The notes: generated by a model not told the origin, from the letters alone. A DNA stretch of 64,000 bases from JAKLKS01 sp964370855 (GCA_964370855.1 CAYJMF010000003.1:62001-126000), one strand, 5' to 3'. Positions 44,561-54,087 are shown, counted from the stretch's first letter. Program-made: numbers and translations.

Positions 44561-47266
44561 GTGCATCGAGCAACCGTCGCGGTTCTCGCCAGGCGCACCT
44601 TCATCGTCGCGCTGGCCGGCCTCGCGGGCTTCGGGCCTCTCCTCCCCCGGGTCGGCGCGGCGCAGGAGCGGCCGGGCGACGCGCCGCCCGGCCCCGACCG
44701 GGAATCGGCTCCCGGGGCTCCCCCGCCGGAACCCCCGGTGGACGGCCTTCGGCCCGTGTCCGCCGAGGAGGCGGCGGAGCTGTTCGCGTGGTTCGACACG
44801 CTGGGACTGCCGGACGCCTGGGGAAGGCCCTTCGGGGCCGCGGCCTCCGGGGCCTGCGAGAGGAGCGGTGACGACCCGTGGACGGCCGTCGAGGAGTTCG
44901 CCTGGCTGATCGAGGACCGGGGTGCCTCCTTCCGGGTGCTGACGATCACCCTGGAGGTCAGGGAACTGACGAAGTCCCCCGGCCGCGACCCCTATTACGG
45001 GGGAGCCGATCGGGTGGGCTTCGAGCCGCGGGACATGGATGCGGAGGCGGAGGCGCAACTCGAGGCGGCGCTGGAGGACATCCGCGGCAACGTCACCCGG
45101 CTGTGGGGCCCCCACAACCCGGGGGTCTTCGTCCCCGCTTCGGTCCGGCTCCTGGTCCTGGCGCGCGCCCTCCGGGCACGGGGAGCCGGTGCCCGGGCCC
45201 GCGAACTCCTGGCCGCCGCCCGGGGGCTGGAGTGCATGGGCGCGGACCTGCCGCTCCGGGAGAGCCTCGTGCCCGGCCTCGCCCATGTCCTGACCGGCAG
45301 GATCGTCATGGCGCTGGCGGATCCGGCGAATCCGCGCGCCGACGTCCTCGCGCGGGCCGAGGTCGCCCTGGCGGGGCTGGGGGAATCGGAGGTCACGGCG
45401 GAGTTGAAGGAACTCGTCGTCATCCTGCGCCGCATGGTCGAGGAGGACCGCACCCACCGCCCGCCGGAGGGGTTCCCCGACGCCTGCCCGCCCGCCGCCG
45501 CCGCGCGGGAATGGGCCTGGCGGCTCCGGGACCAGGGAGGCCACCAGATGGGACAACCCGGGTACTGCGACATCTTCGTGGCCGAGGGGGAATCCGGCGA
45601 GCCCGCGAATCGCCTCCTCGCGCTGGGAACCGGCGCGGTCCCCGCGCTGATCGACGCCTTCGAGGACGACAGGGTCATCCGGGCCGCCAGCGAGTCCTGG
45701 GGATCTCCCACCCCGTACACCGTCGCGGGAGCGGCCCGACAGGTCCTCTACCGGATCGCCGGACGCGGTTTCGAGAGCCGGGAGGCCGCCATGGCCTGGT
45801 GGACGGACGTCCAGGAGCGCGGACTCGACGCCGTCCTGCTGGAGGGGATCCGCCTGGGGGACGGGGATGCCTTCGGGCAGGCCGAGATCCTCGCCGGCCG
45901 TTCCCCCCGGGCCGTGGTGGATGCCCTGGAGATCGGGCTTCCGAAGTGCGTCGATGTCATCGATCGGCGGGACCTCGTCATCCTCCTCGGAGGCATCGAA
46001 GGCGACGCTCCCCTCCCGCTGCTGCTCGCGGAAGCCGCCGCCTCCCCGTCCCTGCCCGCCCGGGTCGCGGCCGCGGAGGCGCTCCTCAAACGAGGACGGA
46101 GCGAGGGAGTGGCGCATCTCATGGAGGCATGGCGGACCGCGACGAACGTGTACGGCACGGACGACCTGATGCGGTTCCTCGTGGAGTGCGGGGATCCGGC
46201 CGCACTCCGGGCACTGGGTGCGTCCGTCCCCGGCATCCACGTGACCTGGCGCATCCAGGTCCTCCTGGAAATCCACGACACCGCGGAGCACGGCGGGATC
46301 GGAGGGGGCCCGGGAGGTGAGTGGAAGTCGGAGGCGGAGCGCATCCTCGCCGCGGCCCTCCAGGATCGGGACGTCGCGACGGGGTACTGGAGCGGTTTCG
46401 ACCGGGTCAGCCTCGATGAGCCGAGGGTGTGCGACGTGGCGGCGCTGGTTCTCGCGGGGATGCGCGGGACTCCGGAGGCGCTGGACCTCGCCTCCTCGGT
46501 CACGGCCCGCGACCGGGCGTGCCTCCGCCTCGGCAACGCATGGCGGAAGGAGCAGGGCCTGGAACTCCTTCCGGAGCCGCCCCGTCCGGCCATCCCGCCC
46601 GCGGGCAGGGCCGTGGGGGAGTTCCTGGACGTCGTGAAGGGGGCGAAGGACACCGGGGGCCGCGCACCGGCCCTGGCCGGGCTCCGGCTGGAGGGCCTCG
46701 GCGCCCTCGCCCCCGTGGAAGCGGCGCTCGCCCTCCTTCCGGCCGACCACCCGGCGCGCGGGGATCTCGAGGCGGTCGCCCGGGACCTCGCGTTCACGGT
46801 GCGCGAGGCCGCCGCGGACCCGGCCGGGCTCCCGGTCCCGGATTCCGTCCAGGTCCTCCTCGACAGGATGCGGGGGCGCCTGCTGTCCGCGGAGGACATG
46901 ACAGGACTCGTCTCCCGGGCGCTCAAGGACCTCCCGGAGGCCGCCCGGGGCATCGAGATCCTCCTGGATCGTCCCGAGGACCGGACCGGCGTCGCCCTCC
47001 GCATCGCCCTCCTTCCGGCCGCTTCGAAGCCGGGTTCGGGGATGACTCCGCCGCCGGGCGGATGGCCGAGGGAGTCGTCTCCACGCGGATGGTCCGACTG
47101 GGTGTCCGTGATCCGGGCGGGAGAACCCCTGGAGTGTTCCGTGGATTCCTCCGGCGATTCCCTCCTCGCTCCCGGGGGGTGGAGCGGACTCGGGACCGCG
47201 CTGGCCGAGGGCATGAAGGCGGGGCCCGGGGAACCCCTGGAGGTCCGCGTCCACGTGACGCGGTAG
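44561..47266 (+). CDS. Secreted 901-aa HEAT-like protein
   Basis: A 901-aa protein with a signal peptide (TFIVALAGLAGFGPLLPRVG) and a Pro-rich linker. A long helical solenoid with HEAT-like units follows: LLALGTGAVPALIDAFEDDR, LARALRARGAGARARELLAA and SLPARVAAAEALLKRG. No catalytic motif is recognised. The GTG has GGGAGG at 5 bases. The gene is extremely GC-rich, and its antisense frame is open for over 1000 codons, which is a composition artefact. It stands exactly between the two copies of the hicB-containing direct repeat, so it may have been acquired or duplicated as one unit. Function is unknown. Confidence 0.8.
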   Translation: MHRATVAVLARRTFIVALAGLAGFGPLLPRVGAAQERPGDAPPGPDRESAPGAPPPEPPVDGLRPVSAEEAAELFAWFDTLGLPDAWGRPFGAAASGACERSGDDPWTAVEEFAWLIEDRGASFRVLTITLEVRELTKSPGRDPYYGGADRVGFEPRDMDAEAEAQLEAALEDIRGNVTRLWGPHNPGVFVPASVRLLVLARALRARGAGARARELLAAARGLECMGADLPLRESLVPGLAHVLTGRIVMALADPANPRADVLARAEVALAGLGESEVTAELKELVVILRRMVEEDRTHRPPEGFPDACPPAAAAREWAWRLRDQGGHQMGQPGYCDIFVAEGESGEPANRLLALGTGAVPALIDAFEDDRVIRAASESWGSPTPYTVAGAARQVLYRIAGRGFESREAAMAWWTDVQERGLDAVLLEGIRLGDGDAFGQAEILAGRSPRAVVDALEIGLPKCVDVIDRRDLVILLGGIEGDAPLPLLLAEAAASPSLPARVAAAEALLKRGRSEGVAHLMEAWRTATNVYGTDDLMRFLVECGDPAALRALGASVPGIHVTWRIQVLLEIHDTAEHGGIGGGPGGEWKSEAERILAAALQDRDVATGYWSGFDRVSLDEPRVCDVAALVLAGMRGTPEALDLASSVTARDRACLRLGNAWRKEQGLELLPEPPRPAIPPAGRAVGEFLDVVKGAKDTGGRAPALAGLRLEGLGALAPVEAALALLPADHPARGDLEAVARDLAFTVREAAADPAGLPVPDSVQVLLDRMRGRLLSAEDMTGLVSRALKDLPEAARGIEILLDRPEDRTGVALRIALLPAASKPGSGMTPPPGGWPRESSPRGWSDWVSVIRAGEPLECSVDSSGDSLLAPGGWSGLGTALAEGMKAGPGEPLEVRVHVTR

Positions 47267-47356
47267 CGACGGCGCGGCTCCCGGGGCGCCCCGAAGGGAC
47301 TCCGAGGCGACCTCCGCGGGGACGCGGAGGGACCGGGTGGACGGCCGGCGGCTCGC

Positions 47357-47628
47357 CGTGACGTCGCGAAGGCGACGGTCACGGGCCGGGAGGAGGCCTC
47401 CCCTGCTCCATGCGGTCCGCGATGATCCGGAGGGCGTGGGCCTGGCCGGCGGACAGGGCATCGGCGAGGCTGCTGCCGTGCGCCGGGGCGCCGGGCAGGG
47501 CGCGGACCTCGGCGATCCGGGGGCCGTCCCCTTCTCGATCGTGCGCGACCTGGAAGTTCATGACGAGAGGTCGGCAGGGGCCCCACGGAGCCGCACGACG
47601 ACCTGCGGTCGACCCGTGCCTGGCCTCC
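47357..47628. repeat. Direct repeat, right copy (about 270 bp)
   Basis: Partner of 44036-44308, same orientation. It contains a decayed hicB-like gene. Together the copies bracket the 901-aa gene. Confidence 0.8.
47379..47561 (-). pseudogene. Decayed second HicB-like gene
   Basis: From ATG 47561 the frame reads MNFQVAHDREGDGPRIAEVR and ALPGAPAHGSSLADALSAGQ, matching the left copy. A 1-base deletion after RMEQG shifts the frame and creates an early stop. In the original frame the tail EASSRPVTVAFATSR follows, and the old stop (TGA) is changed to CGA. Several substitutions hit otherwise conserved positions (W to P). It is probably non-functional. Confidence 0.65.
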
Positions 47629-47699
47629 GGGAGGCGGTGAACCCCTCCCGAGGGAAGGAGGGATTCGCGAAGCCCGGGGACGATCAGGCGGAGCGGCCC

Positions 47700-47924
47700 T
47701 CAGGCCGTTCTCCCCTTCCGCGAGTACAGCATCAGGCCGCCGCCCACGATGCCGGCGATGCCGACCCAGACGGGGATGTACACGGTCTCCTTCTCGTTCC
47801 AGTGGAGCTCCGTGATGCCGATGTCCAGGCTGTGGGAGTCGCTGATGTAGGTGAAGCTCCCGTAGGCGAGGCCGAGGATGCCTCCCACGATCAGGATGAT
47901 CGCCACGATCTTGAGCGGGTTCAT
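47700..47924 (-). CDS. Small two-span membrane protein
   Basis: A 74-aa protein: first helix IVAIILIVGGILGLAYGSFT, a polar loop with ELHWNEKETVYIPVW, and a second helix WVGIAGIVGGGLMLYSRKG. The KETVxIPVWVG segment is characteristic of a widespread family of small bacterial membrane proteins of unknown function. Its ATG overlaps the stop of the preceding gene (ATGA), so the two small membrane proteins are co-translated. Confidence 0.8.
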   Translation of the reverse strand: MNPLKIVAIILIVGGILGLAYGSFTYISDSHSLDIGITELHWNEKETVYIPVWVGIAGIVGGGLMLYSRKGRTA

Positions 47925-48073
47925 GCGATCACCTTCCGGCCGCTGACGAGGCGGACGATGATGACGACGAGGGCGACCACAAGCAGCAGGTGGAGGAGAC
48001 CGCCCATCGTGGTGGACGTGACGATGCCGAGCAGCCAGAGGACGAGCAGGATGATGATCACGGTACCGAGCAT
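47921..48073 (-). CDS. lmo0937-family small membrane protein
   Basis: A 50-aa protein, almost wholly hydrophobic: MLGTVIIILLVLWLLGIVTS, then TMGGLLHLLLVVALVVIIVR and the tail LVSGRKVIA. This is the pattern of the lmo0937 family, often stress-induced and found beside other small membrane proteins. The gene is coupled to the downstream one by an ATGA overlap. Role unknown, probably envelope stress. Confidence 0.85.
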   Translation of the reverse strand: MLGTVIIILLVLWLLGIVTSTTMGGLLHLLLVVALVVIIVRLVSGRKVIA

Positions 48074-48301
48074 GGCGACCGCCTTCCGCGCCGCGATCGG
48101 GCGGCGTTCCGTCGGGGCGGCCCCGCCGCGGGACGCGCGGAAGGGCCCGGGCGGCGGCCGCCCCGACAGAACCGGGGCGGACCGCATCCCGTCCGTGCCA
48201 CCGTAACCCTCCCCGGGGGGCGGCGCCATGGGGCGGAACCCGACCGCGGGTCCGGCCCCGGATCGGGTTCCGCGGAAACGGTTCCCTGATACCCTTCCCG
48301 C

Positions 48302-48667
48302 ATGAACACCCCCTTCGACACCGTGCTCGCCCGGTTCAAGCCCGGGGAGAAGCTGCGCACCCCCGACCTCCGGACGGGGAAGCCCTTCGTGCTGGACGCG
48401 CTCGACCCGGAGGGGGTCACCGTCAAGACCGCCTCGGGAGGCCGGGTGCGCATCTCGCCGTTCACCTTCGACACCGCGGTCAAGTACCTCTCCGACCTCG
48501 GGTACCGCGGCGACCGGTGGCTCCCGGCCGGGGACGAGTCGTTCCAGGGAGTGCTCAACATGGAGAACGACCGCGTGCGGGCCGCCTCCTACGTGCTGGC
48601 GATCCTCGGCGCCGCGGGCGTGATCGACGTGGACGGGAACCGCCCCAACAAGGTGCGGGTGCGGTAG
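48302..48667 (+). CDS. Hypothetical protein, 121 aa
   Basis: A 121-aa soluble protein with natural composition: FDTVLARFKPGEKLRTPDLR, TVKTASGGRVRISPFTFDTA and ENDRVRAASYVLAILGAAGV. The end (GVIDVDGNRPNKVRVR) suggests a small winged-helix-like closure. The ATG lies just after ACCCTTCCCGC with no clear ribosome site. No family is recognised. Confidence 0.7.
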   Translation: MNTPFDTVLARFKPGEKLRTPDLRTGKPFVLDALDPEGVTVKTASGGRVRISPFTFDTAVKYLSDLGYRGDRWLPAGDESFQGVLNMENDRVRAASYVLAILGAAGVIDVDGNRPNKVRVR

Positions 48668-48834
48668 CCGCCTCCCCGCCCCTCCTCCCCGCCCCTCCCC
48701 CCGGCATGGGGGTTCCACCCCATTCACTTCGCCCCCCCCGCGATGCCACGATCCCGCCGATTCCCCCTTCCCGCCGCCGCGGCGCCGGAGCGCCCGCGGA
48801 CCGGGGAGGGAGCCCGCCGTCGGAGGGTCCTCCC

Positions 48835-50202
48835 ATGAAGCGCCGCTCCCGCGCAGCCGTGCCGCTCGTCGTCGTGATGGCCGCCTTCCTCGCCACGGAG
48901 GCCGCCTCCCTCGGCGCCGCCTCGGTGGAGGAGTTTCCCGCCCTCGTCGAGCGGCTCCGCGCGGGGAAGCCGGCGTTCGCGAAGAGGCAGCAGGACCTCC
49001 TCGCCGCCCGCTACGACCTCGCCGACCGCCCCGCCAGGGGGGCCGCCATGTCCCGCGGGAAGCCGGTGCAGGAGGGGGTGCGCGTGCGCCTCCCGAAGGG
49101 CGCCACCTGGGATTCCCTCGCCGCCCTCTCCCCGGAGGAGATCCGCAGGCAGGGCCTCTGGCCCGCGGGCATGCTCCCCCTCCCCCATCCCCACCACGAG
49201 GCGGGGGGGATGGTGTTCCCGCGCACCCTCATCGACGAGACGAAACGCCTGACCGCCCGCGACCTCGAGCGGTTCGACCTCGACTTCGACATGCCCGACC
49301 ACTTCCTCCCCGAGTTCCCGGCCCCCCTCTACCTCACCACCCGCCCCGACCTCGGGGACGTCTCGAAGGGCGCCCTCGTCACCCTCGCCAACTACCACGA
49401 GCTCTTCAAGGGCTGCCTCAACACCAAGCAGCTCGAGGGCCTCCGCCTCCTCGTCACCCCCTTCCCCCAGGCCCAGTTCAACGCCACCGACGACCGCCGG
49501 AGCCTCCTCCCCCACCTCGGCGTCTCCTGCTTCGACTGCCACGCCAACGGGCACACCGATGCCGCCACCCACACCGTCGGCGACATCCGGCCCAACGAGA
49601 ACCGCCACCGCATCGACACACCGTCGCTGCGCGGCGTGAACGTCCAGCGCCTCTTCGGATCGCAGAGGGCCCTCAAGACCGTGGAGGACTTCACGGAGTT
49701 CGAGCAGAGGGCCGCCTACTTCGACGGGGAGCCGGACCAGGCGGCGCGGAAGGGGACGAACGTGCTCGACCGCGGGAGCCAGGTGCAGGCCATGGCGGAG
49801 TTCCAGGAGCTCCTCGACTTCCCGCCGGCGCCGAAGCTCGGCGTCCTCGGCAGGCTCGTGCCGGCGAAGGCGACGGAGGAGGAGCTGCGCGGGGAGCGGC
49901 TCTTCAACGGGAAGGCGCAGTGCGCGGCCTGCCACGCGCCTCCCTACTACACCGACAACCTCATGCACAACCTGCGCGTGGAACGCTTCCACGAGCCGGT
50001 CCTCGTCAACGGGCGCCTGGCGTCGGGGGACGGCCCCATCAAGACCTTCCCGCTCCGCGGCGTGAAGGACTCCCCTCCCTACCTCCACGACGGCCGCCTC
50101 CTCACGCTGGAGGACACGGTGGAGTTCTTCAACCTCGTCCTGGAGCTCCGGCTCGACGCGGCGGAGAAGCGGGACCTGGTCGCCTTCCTGCGGACGCTGT
50201 AG
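48835..50202 (+). CDS. Di-haem cytochrome c peroxidase-like protein
   Basis: A 455-aa exported protein (signal AAVPLVVVMAAFLATEAASL). It has two c-type haem sites, CFDCHANGH (about 231) and CAACHAPPYYTDN (about 363). The C-terminal FPLRGVKDSPPYLHDGRLLT and EDTVEFFNLVLE match the MauG/cytochrome c peroxidase family. It probably works in the periplasm in peroxide reduction or as a MauG-like oxidase. Length is greater than minimal CCPs because of a 200-residue N-terminal part without haem motif. The ATG at 48835 follows GGAGGGTCC. Confidence 0.88.
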   Translation: MKRRSRAAVPLVVVMAAFLATEAASLGAASVEEFPALVERLRAGKPAFAKRQQDLLAARYDLADRPARGAAMSRGKPVQEGVRVRLPKGATWDSLAALSPEEIRRQGLWPAGMLPLPHPHHEAGGMVFPRTLIDETKRLTARDLERFDLDFDMPDHFLPEFPAPLYLTTRPDLGDVSKGALVTLANYHELFKGCLNTKQLEGLRLLVTPFPQAQFNATDDRRSLLPHLGVSCFDCHANGHTDAATHTVGDIRPNENRHRIDTPSLRGVNVQRLFGSQRALKTVEDFTEFEQRAAYFDGEPDQAARKGTNVLDRGSQVQAMAEFQELLDFPPAPKLGVLGRLVPAKATEEELRGERLFNGKAQCAACHAPPYYTDNLMHNLRVERFHEPVLVNGRLASGDGPIKTFPLRGVKDSPPYLHDGRLLTLEDTVEFFNLVLELRLDAAEKRDLVAFLRTL

Positions 50203-50224
50203 CGCGGCGCTCCGGGCACGGAAA

Positions 50225-50258
50225 GGCCCCCGTCCCGCCTCGCGGCGGAACGGGGGCC
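50225..50258. terminator. Bidirectional terminator hairpin
   Basis: GGCCCCCGT-CCCGCC pairs with GGCGG-AACGGGGGCC around a TCGC loop, between two convergent genes. It has A residues before the stem on the plus strand but no long U-tract. Confidence 0.7.
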
Positions 50259-50274
50259 CGGTGCGTCCGACCGG

Positions 50275-50919
50275 TTAGCGAGGGAGCGCGCCGGAGGTGA
50301 TGGCGATGGACGTCGCGACGAGGCTGGAGCGGATGGAGACGGACCTCTCGTCGAGGTCCTCGTTGGAGTCGCGCGCCTTCTCGGAGAACTTCTCCGCGCT
50401 GGCGATGCCATTCTGCGACAGGTCGTTGGAGATCACCCGGCGGAGGTCCGACAGGTAGGTGACGAAGCCCGCGGACTCGACCAGCATCTCGTCGGCGTCC
50501 TTCACCGTGTCCTGGAAGTCGTCGGCGGCATCGGAGCGCCGGCTCTGGGAACGCTCGCGCATCTGCTTGTCCTCGTAGGAGAGGTTCTCCTCGCCCCAGG
50601 ACTGGAAGCGGCGGTGGGCCGTGGCCTTCATGACGGCGACGGAGCTGCGGAGGGACTCGTCGGAGGCGATGACCCGGTCCACGGACTTGCTGAAGACCTC
50701 GAACTTCGCGGTGAGGTTCTCGGCGGGCTCGGTCTGGAGCGCCGACATGGAGGCGAAGGCCTCCGTGCGGGAGGCGCCGTACCGGTCCATGGCCGCGACG
50801 GTGTCATCGATGCGATCGGCGAGGTCTTCGGACTTCTGGTACCCCTTGTCGGAAGCGCAGCTCGAGGCGAGAGCGCCCGCCATGACGGCGAGAACGGCGA
50901 GAGAGATCGGTGTCCGCAT
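50275..50919 (-). CDS. DUF2959-family lipoprotein
   Basis: A 214-aa protein with a lipoprotein signal (LAVLAVMAGALASSCASDKG; Cys about residue 22). A helical DUF2959-type domain follows: SALQTEPAENLTAKFEVFSK and VESAGFVTYLSDLRRVISND. The protein is expected at the outer membrane or in the periplasm. The ATG at 50919 has GGAG at 7 bases; an ATG four codons earlier has none. Function of the family is unknown. Confidence 0.85.
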   Translation of the reverse strand: MRTPISLAVLAVMAGALASSCASDKGYQKSEDLADRIDDTVAAMDRYGASRTEAFASMSALQTEPAENLTAKFEVFSKSVDRVIASDESLRSSVAVMKATAHRRFQSWGEENLSYEDKQMRERSQSRRSDAADDFQDTVKDADEMLVESAGFVTYLSDLRRVISNDLSQNGIASAEKFSEKARDSNEDLDERSVSIRSSLVATSIAITSGALPR

Positions 50920-51087
50920 GCGTGTCTCCATTTCTTTCGCGTTCCCAACCAGCGACGCGATGGGGACTACTCTGGACCCGGGCCCCCTTCCCGGCAATGG
51001 GGTGCAACCCTACGGGGGGGGAGGGGAGGGAGGGGGGGGAGGGGAGGGGAGGGGACCCGCACCCCGACCCTCCGGTATCCTCCGGGA

Positions 51088-51807
51088 ATGAACGCCTTCA
51101 ACGGGGAAGGCCGGGCCGAGGCGCCCCCGCCACCGGGAGCGGTCCCCCTCCTCGGCGCCGCCGCCGGGGCCGCCGTCGGGGTCGGGGCCTGGGCGGGGAT
51201 CGCGGCCGTCGCCTCCTTCTGGACCGGGTTCCTCGCCCTCGGGGTCGGGGCCCTCGCCGGGCTCGGGTCGAGGAGGCTCGGCGGCCGGGGCACCGGCGCC
51301 GCGGCGGGGGCGGCGGCGGTGGCGCTGGCGGCGATCTTCCTCGGGCAGGGGTTCGGCGCGCGGGCGACCCACGCGAGGAACATCGAGGGGGAGATCGCGG
51401 CCGTGAACCGCGAGAGGTACGACGATTTCGCTGCTGCGGCGGCGGACTGGGATCCGGGGCTCCGGGGGGACGAGATCGGGAAGTTCGCCTTCCGCCACGA
51501 TCTCCTCCCGCCGGGAGGCCTCGGGAGCGTCGGGGCGCGGGTCGCGGCCTTCCACCGGGAGACCGTCCCCCTCCTCGAGGCGTGGAAGCGGAATCCCCCG
51601 GCCTTCGAGGCGTGGCAGGCGGAGCGGCGCGCGGCGATCCGGGGCGGCGCCTCCCCGTGGCGCGCCTACCTTTCCGCCCCCCTCGACTTCATCTCCCCCC
51701 TCGACCTCCTCTGCTGGCTCCTCGGCCTCGCCGCCGCCGCGCGCCTCGCCCACGTCCCGCCGCCGCCCCGGACCTTCCGGAAGCACGGGACGAGAGCCGC
51801 CGCATGA
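51088..51807 (+). CDS. Hypothetical multi-span membrane protein
   Basis: A 239-aa protein. Residues 18-90 are Ala/Gly-rich and hydrophobic with three probable membrane helices (AVPLLGAAAGAAVGVGAWAG, VASFWTGFLALGVGALAGLG, AAAVALAAIFLGQGFGA). A charged soluble domain follows, and one more helix near the end (ISPLDLLCWLLGLAAAARLA). The family is not recognised. The same type is common in planctomycete-like genomes. The ATG at 51088 lacks a strong ribosome site. Confidence 0.65.
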   Translation: MNAFNGEGRAEAPPPPGAVPLLGAAAGAAVGVGAWAGIAAVASFWTGFLALGVGALAGLGSRRLGGRGTGAAAGAAAVALAAIFLGQGFGARATHARNIEGEIAAVNRERYDDFAAAAADWDPGLRGDEIGKFAFRHDLLPPGGLGSVGARVAAFHRETVPLLEAWKRNPPAFEAWQAERRAAIRGGASPWRAYLSAPLDFISPLDLLCWLLGLAAAARLAHVPPPPRTFRKHGTRAAA

Positions 51808-52308
51808 CCCCCGTGGGGAAGGAGAATCCCGTGCCGAACTCGCCGTTCCTCGCCGAGGCGGGACCGTAGGAGAGGAAGAGGAGTCGAGACGTCCTCCGGC
51901 GCAACGAGGGAATCGCAGGGATCGGGACCCGGGATCTTGGGGGACGGCGTTCATCGTTCGTGTCTTGACAGAACCGGAACTCCGCTAGGGTGCCCGCCGT
52001 CCCCCCCTCCCTCGGGCCCCGATCCCGCACCCACCGCTCTGGATCCTCCGGGAGATTCGACTCCGCCGCCTCTCCCCTCCTCTGACTTCCTGCGCTCCCG
52101 CCGGGGCGGCTGGGGGGCGGTGCCGCTGGGCGCCGGGGGGGGCCCGGCGCGCGGGGGGGGGCCCGCCCCCCCCGCGGCCGCGGGGGGGCGGCGGGGGGCG
52201 GGGGCCCCCCCACGCCCGGGAGAACCCGCAGGAGACAGCGAGGAGCCCCCCCTCCCCCGCCCTCCGCTCCTCCTCCGCGATTCTCCTCCTGCCCCGTACA
52301 TTGCGGGG
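51808..52308. other. Intergenic stretch with extreme G/C homopolymer runs
   Basis: This 501-base stretch has no supported gene. The part from 52110 to 52230 is made of G and C runs up to nine bases long, hard to sequence and possibly inaccurate. Coding-like frames here come from composition only. Confidence 0.6.
51965..51991 (+). promoter_or_regulatory. Possible sigma70-type promoter
   Basis: TTGACA at 51965-51970 and TAGGGT at 51986-51991, spacer 15 bases. The -35 is perfect, the -10 weak. It would read toward the ABC-F gene, leaving a leader of about 300 bases. Confidence 0.4.
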
Positions 52309-54087
52309 ATGAAGGTCCTCCTCCAGGTCCGGGGCGTCGAGAAGCGGTACGGGTCGTTCTCCGTCCTGCACGACGCCACCGCCGCCTTCGGGGAGGGGAT
52401 GAAGGTCGGCGTCATGGGCCGCAACGGGGCCGGCAAGTCCACGCTCTGCCGCATCCTCATCGGCGACGAGGAGCCGGACGCGGGGGAGGTCATCCGGGCG
52501 CGGGATCTCCGCCTCGGCTACCTCGCGCAGCACGACCCCTGGGAGCCCGGGGAATCGGTTCTCTCCTTCCTGCTCCGCCAGACGGAGCTCGACGAGTGGA
52601 TCGTCGGGCGGGCCGCGGCCCGCTTCGCGCTCAAGGGGGAGGTGATGGAGAAGGCGGTGGACTCCCTCCCCGGCGGCTTCCGCACCCGCGTCAAGCTCTC
52701 CGCCATGATCGCCGCGGATCCGGAGTTCCTCGTCCTCGACGAGCCCACGAACTTCCTCGACCTCTCGACCCTGCTCCTCCTCCAGGAGTTCCTCGCCGAG
52801 TACCGGGGCGCCGCCCTCATCGTCAGCCACGACCGGGAGTTCCTCAAGCGCACCTGCACCCACACGCTGGAGGTCGAGCACGGGGAGCTGGTCCTCTTCC
52901 CCGGCGACCTCGAGGCCTGGTTCGAGGAGAAGGAGAAGCGCCTCGAGCTCGCCGCCCGCACCAACGCCGCCATCACCGCCAAGAAGGAGCAGCTCCAGGA
53001 CTTCATCAACCGCTTCGGGGCGAAGGCGACGAAGGCGACCCAGGCGAAGTCCAAGGCGAAGGAGATGGCCCGCCTCAACACCATCGAGATCCGCCACCCC
53101 CTCGCCACGGCCCGCATCCGCATCCCCCGCACCGACGATCGCAAGGGGAACGCCTTCGTGCTGGACGGCCTCTCCATCGGCTACCCCGGGAGGCGCGTCG
53201 CCTCGGACATCCACTTCACCGTGGAGCGGGGGGCGCGCATGGCCATCGTCGGGGACAACGGGCAGGGGAAGACGACCTTCCTCCGCACCCTCGCCGGCGA
53301 CCTCGAGCCGCTGTCGGGGTCCATCAAGCGGGGCCACGGGGTGGAGGTCGCCGTCTACGCCCAGCACGTCTACGAGAACCTCGACCCCGAGGACACCGTC
53401 CTCTCCCACCTCGAGAAGGGGGCCCCCTTCTCCCAGACCCGTCAGGACGCGCTGGAGATGGCGGGCTGCTTCCTCTTCAGCGGCGAGGCCGTGCACAAGC
53501 CGGTCTCGGTCCTGAGCGGCGGCGAGCGGGCGCGCCTCTGCCTCGCGGGGCTCCTCCTCCAGGCCAAGCCGGTGCTGCTGCTGGACGAGCCCACCAACCA
53601 CCTCGACTTCGCCACCGTGGAGGCGCTCGGCGACGCGCTCCGGACCTTCAACGGGACCGTGCTGTGCATCAGCCACGACCGGACCTTCGTCTCCATGATC
53701 GAGGCGGAGATCATCGAGGTCGGCGCCGGCCACGTGCGGCGGCGGGCGGGGGACTACGGGGACTACGTGGACGCCCTCGAGCGGCGGGTGCGGGCGAGCA
53801 TCGGCGCCGGCGGGTCGGGGGAGAAGAAGGAGGGGAAGGGGGCGGCGGACTGGGCCGAGTCGAAGCGCCTGCGCTCGGAGCGGGCGAAGGCGAGGAACGG
53901 GCTCGCGAAGGCCGACCAGCGGATGAAGGCGCTGGAGGCGGAGCGGGACCGGCTGGCGCAGGCCCTCGTCGCGAACCCCGCCGACGCCGGCCTCTACCGG
54001 ACCCTGCACGAGCGGGAGATCGACCTCCGGAAGGCCGAGGAGGAGTGGCTCGGCTTCCAGGCGAAGGTGGAGGAGCTGGGGGAGTAG
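52309..54087 (+). CDS. ABC-F family ATPase
   Basis: A 592-aa soluble protein with two ABC cassettes and no membrane domain. Cassette 1: GRNGAGKST (37-45), a degenerate signature (SLPGGFRTRVKLS) and VLDEPTNFLDL. Cassette 2: GDNGQGKTT, VLSGGERARL and LLDEPTNHLDF. Between them is the charged linker KKEQLQDFINRFGAKATKAT typical of ABC-F. A C-terminal coiled coil (ALEAERDRLAQALVANPADA) resembles Uup. ABC-F proteins act on the ribosome or on branched DNA (Uup). The subtype (EttA/Uup/Ybit) is not settled. It converges with the response-regulator gene. Confidence 0.92.
   Translation: MKVLLQVRGVEKRYGSFSVLHDATAAFGEGMKVGVMGRNGAGKSTLCRILIGDEEPDAGEVIRARDLRLGYLAQHDPWEPGESVLSFLLRQTELDEWIVGRAAARFALKGEVMEKAVDSLPGGFRTRVKLSAMIAADPEFLVLDEPTNFLDLSTLLLLQEFLAEYRGAALIVSHDREFLKRTCTHTLEVEHGELVLFPGDLEAWFEEKEKRLELAARTNAAITAKKEQLQDFINRFGAKATKATQAKSKAKEMARLNTIEIRHPLATARIRIPRTDDRKGNAFVLDGLSIGYPGRRVASDIHFTVERGARMAIVGDNGQGKTTFLRTLAGDLEPLSGSIKRGHGVEVAVYAQHVYENLDPEDTVLSHLEKGAPFSQTRQDALEMAGCFLFSGEAVHKPVSVLSGGERARLCLAGLLLQAKPVLLLDEPTNHLDFATVEALGDALRTFNGTVLCISHDRTFVSMIEAEIIEVGAGHVRRRAGDYGDYVDALERRVRASIGAGGSGEKKEGKGAADWAESKRLRSERAKARNGLAKADQRMKALEAERDRLAQALVANPADAGLYRTLHEREIDLRKAEEEWLGFQAKVEELGE

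Noticed and set aside
44366..47461. A frame of more than 1000 codons on the minus strand
   Set aside because: It is the antisense of the 901-aa secreted protein gene. Its translation is Arg/Pro/Gly/His-rich without motifs, as expected from extreme GC3 bias.
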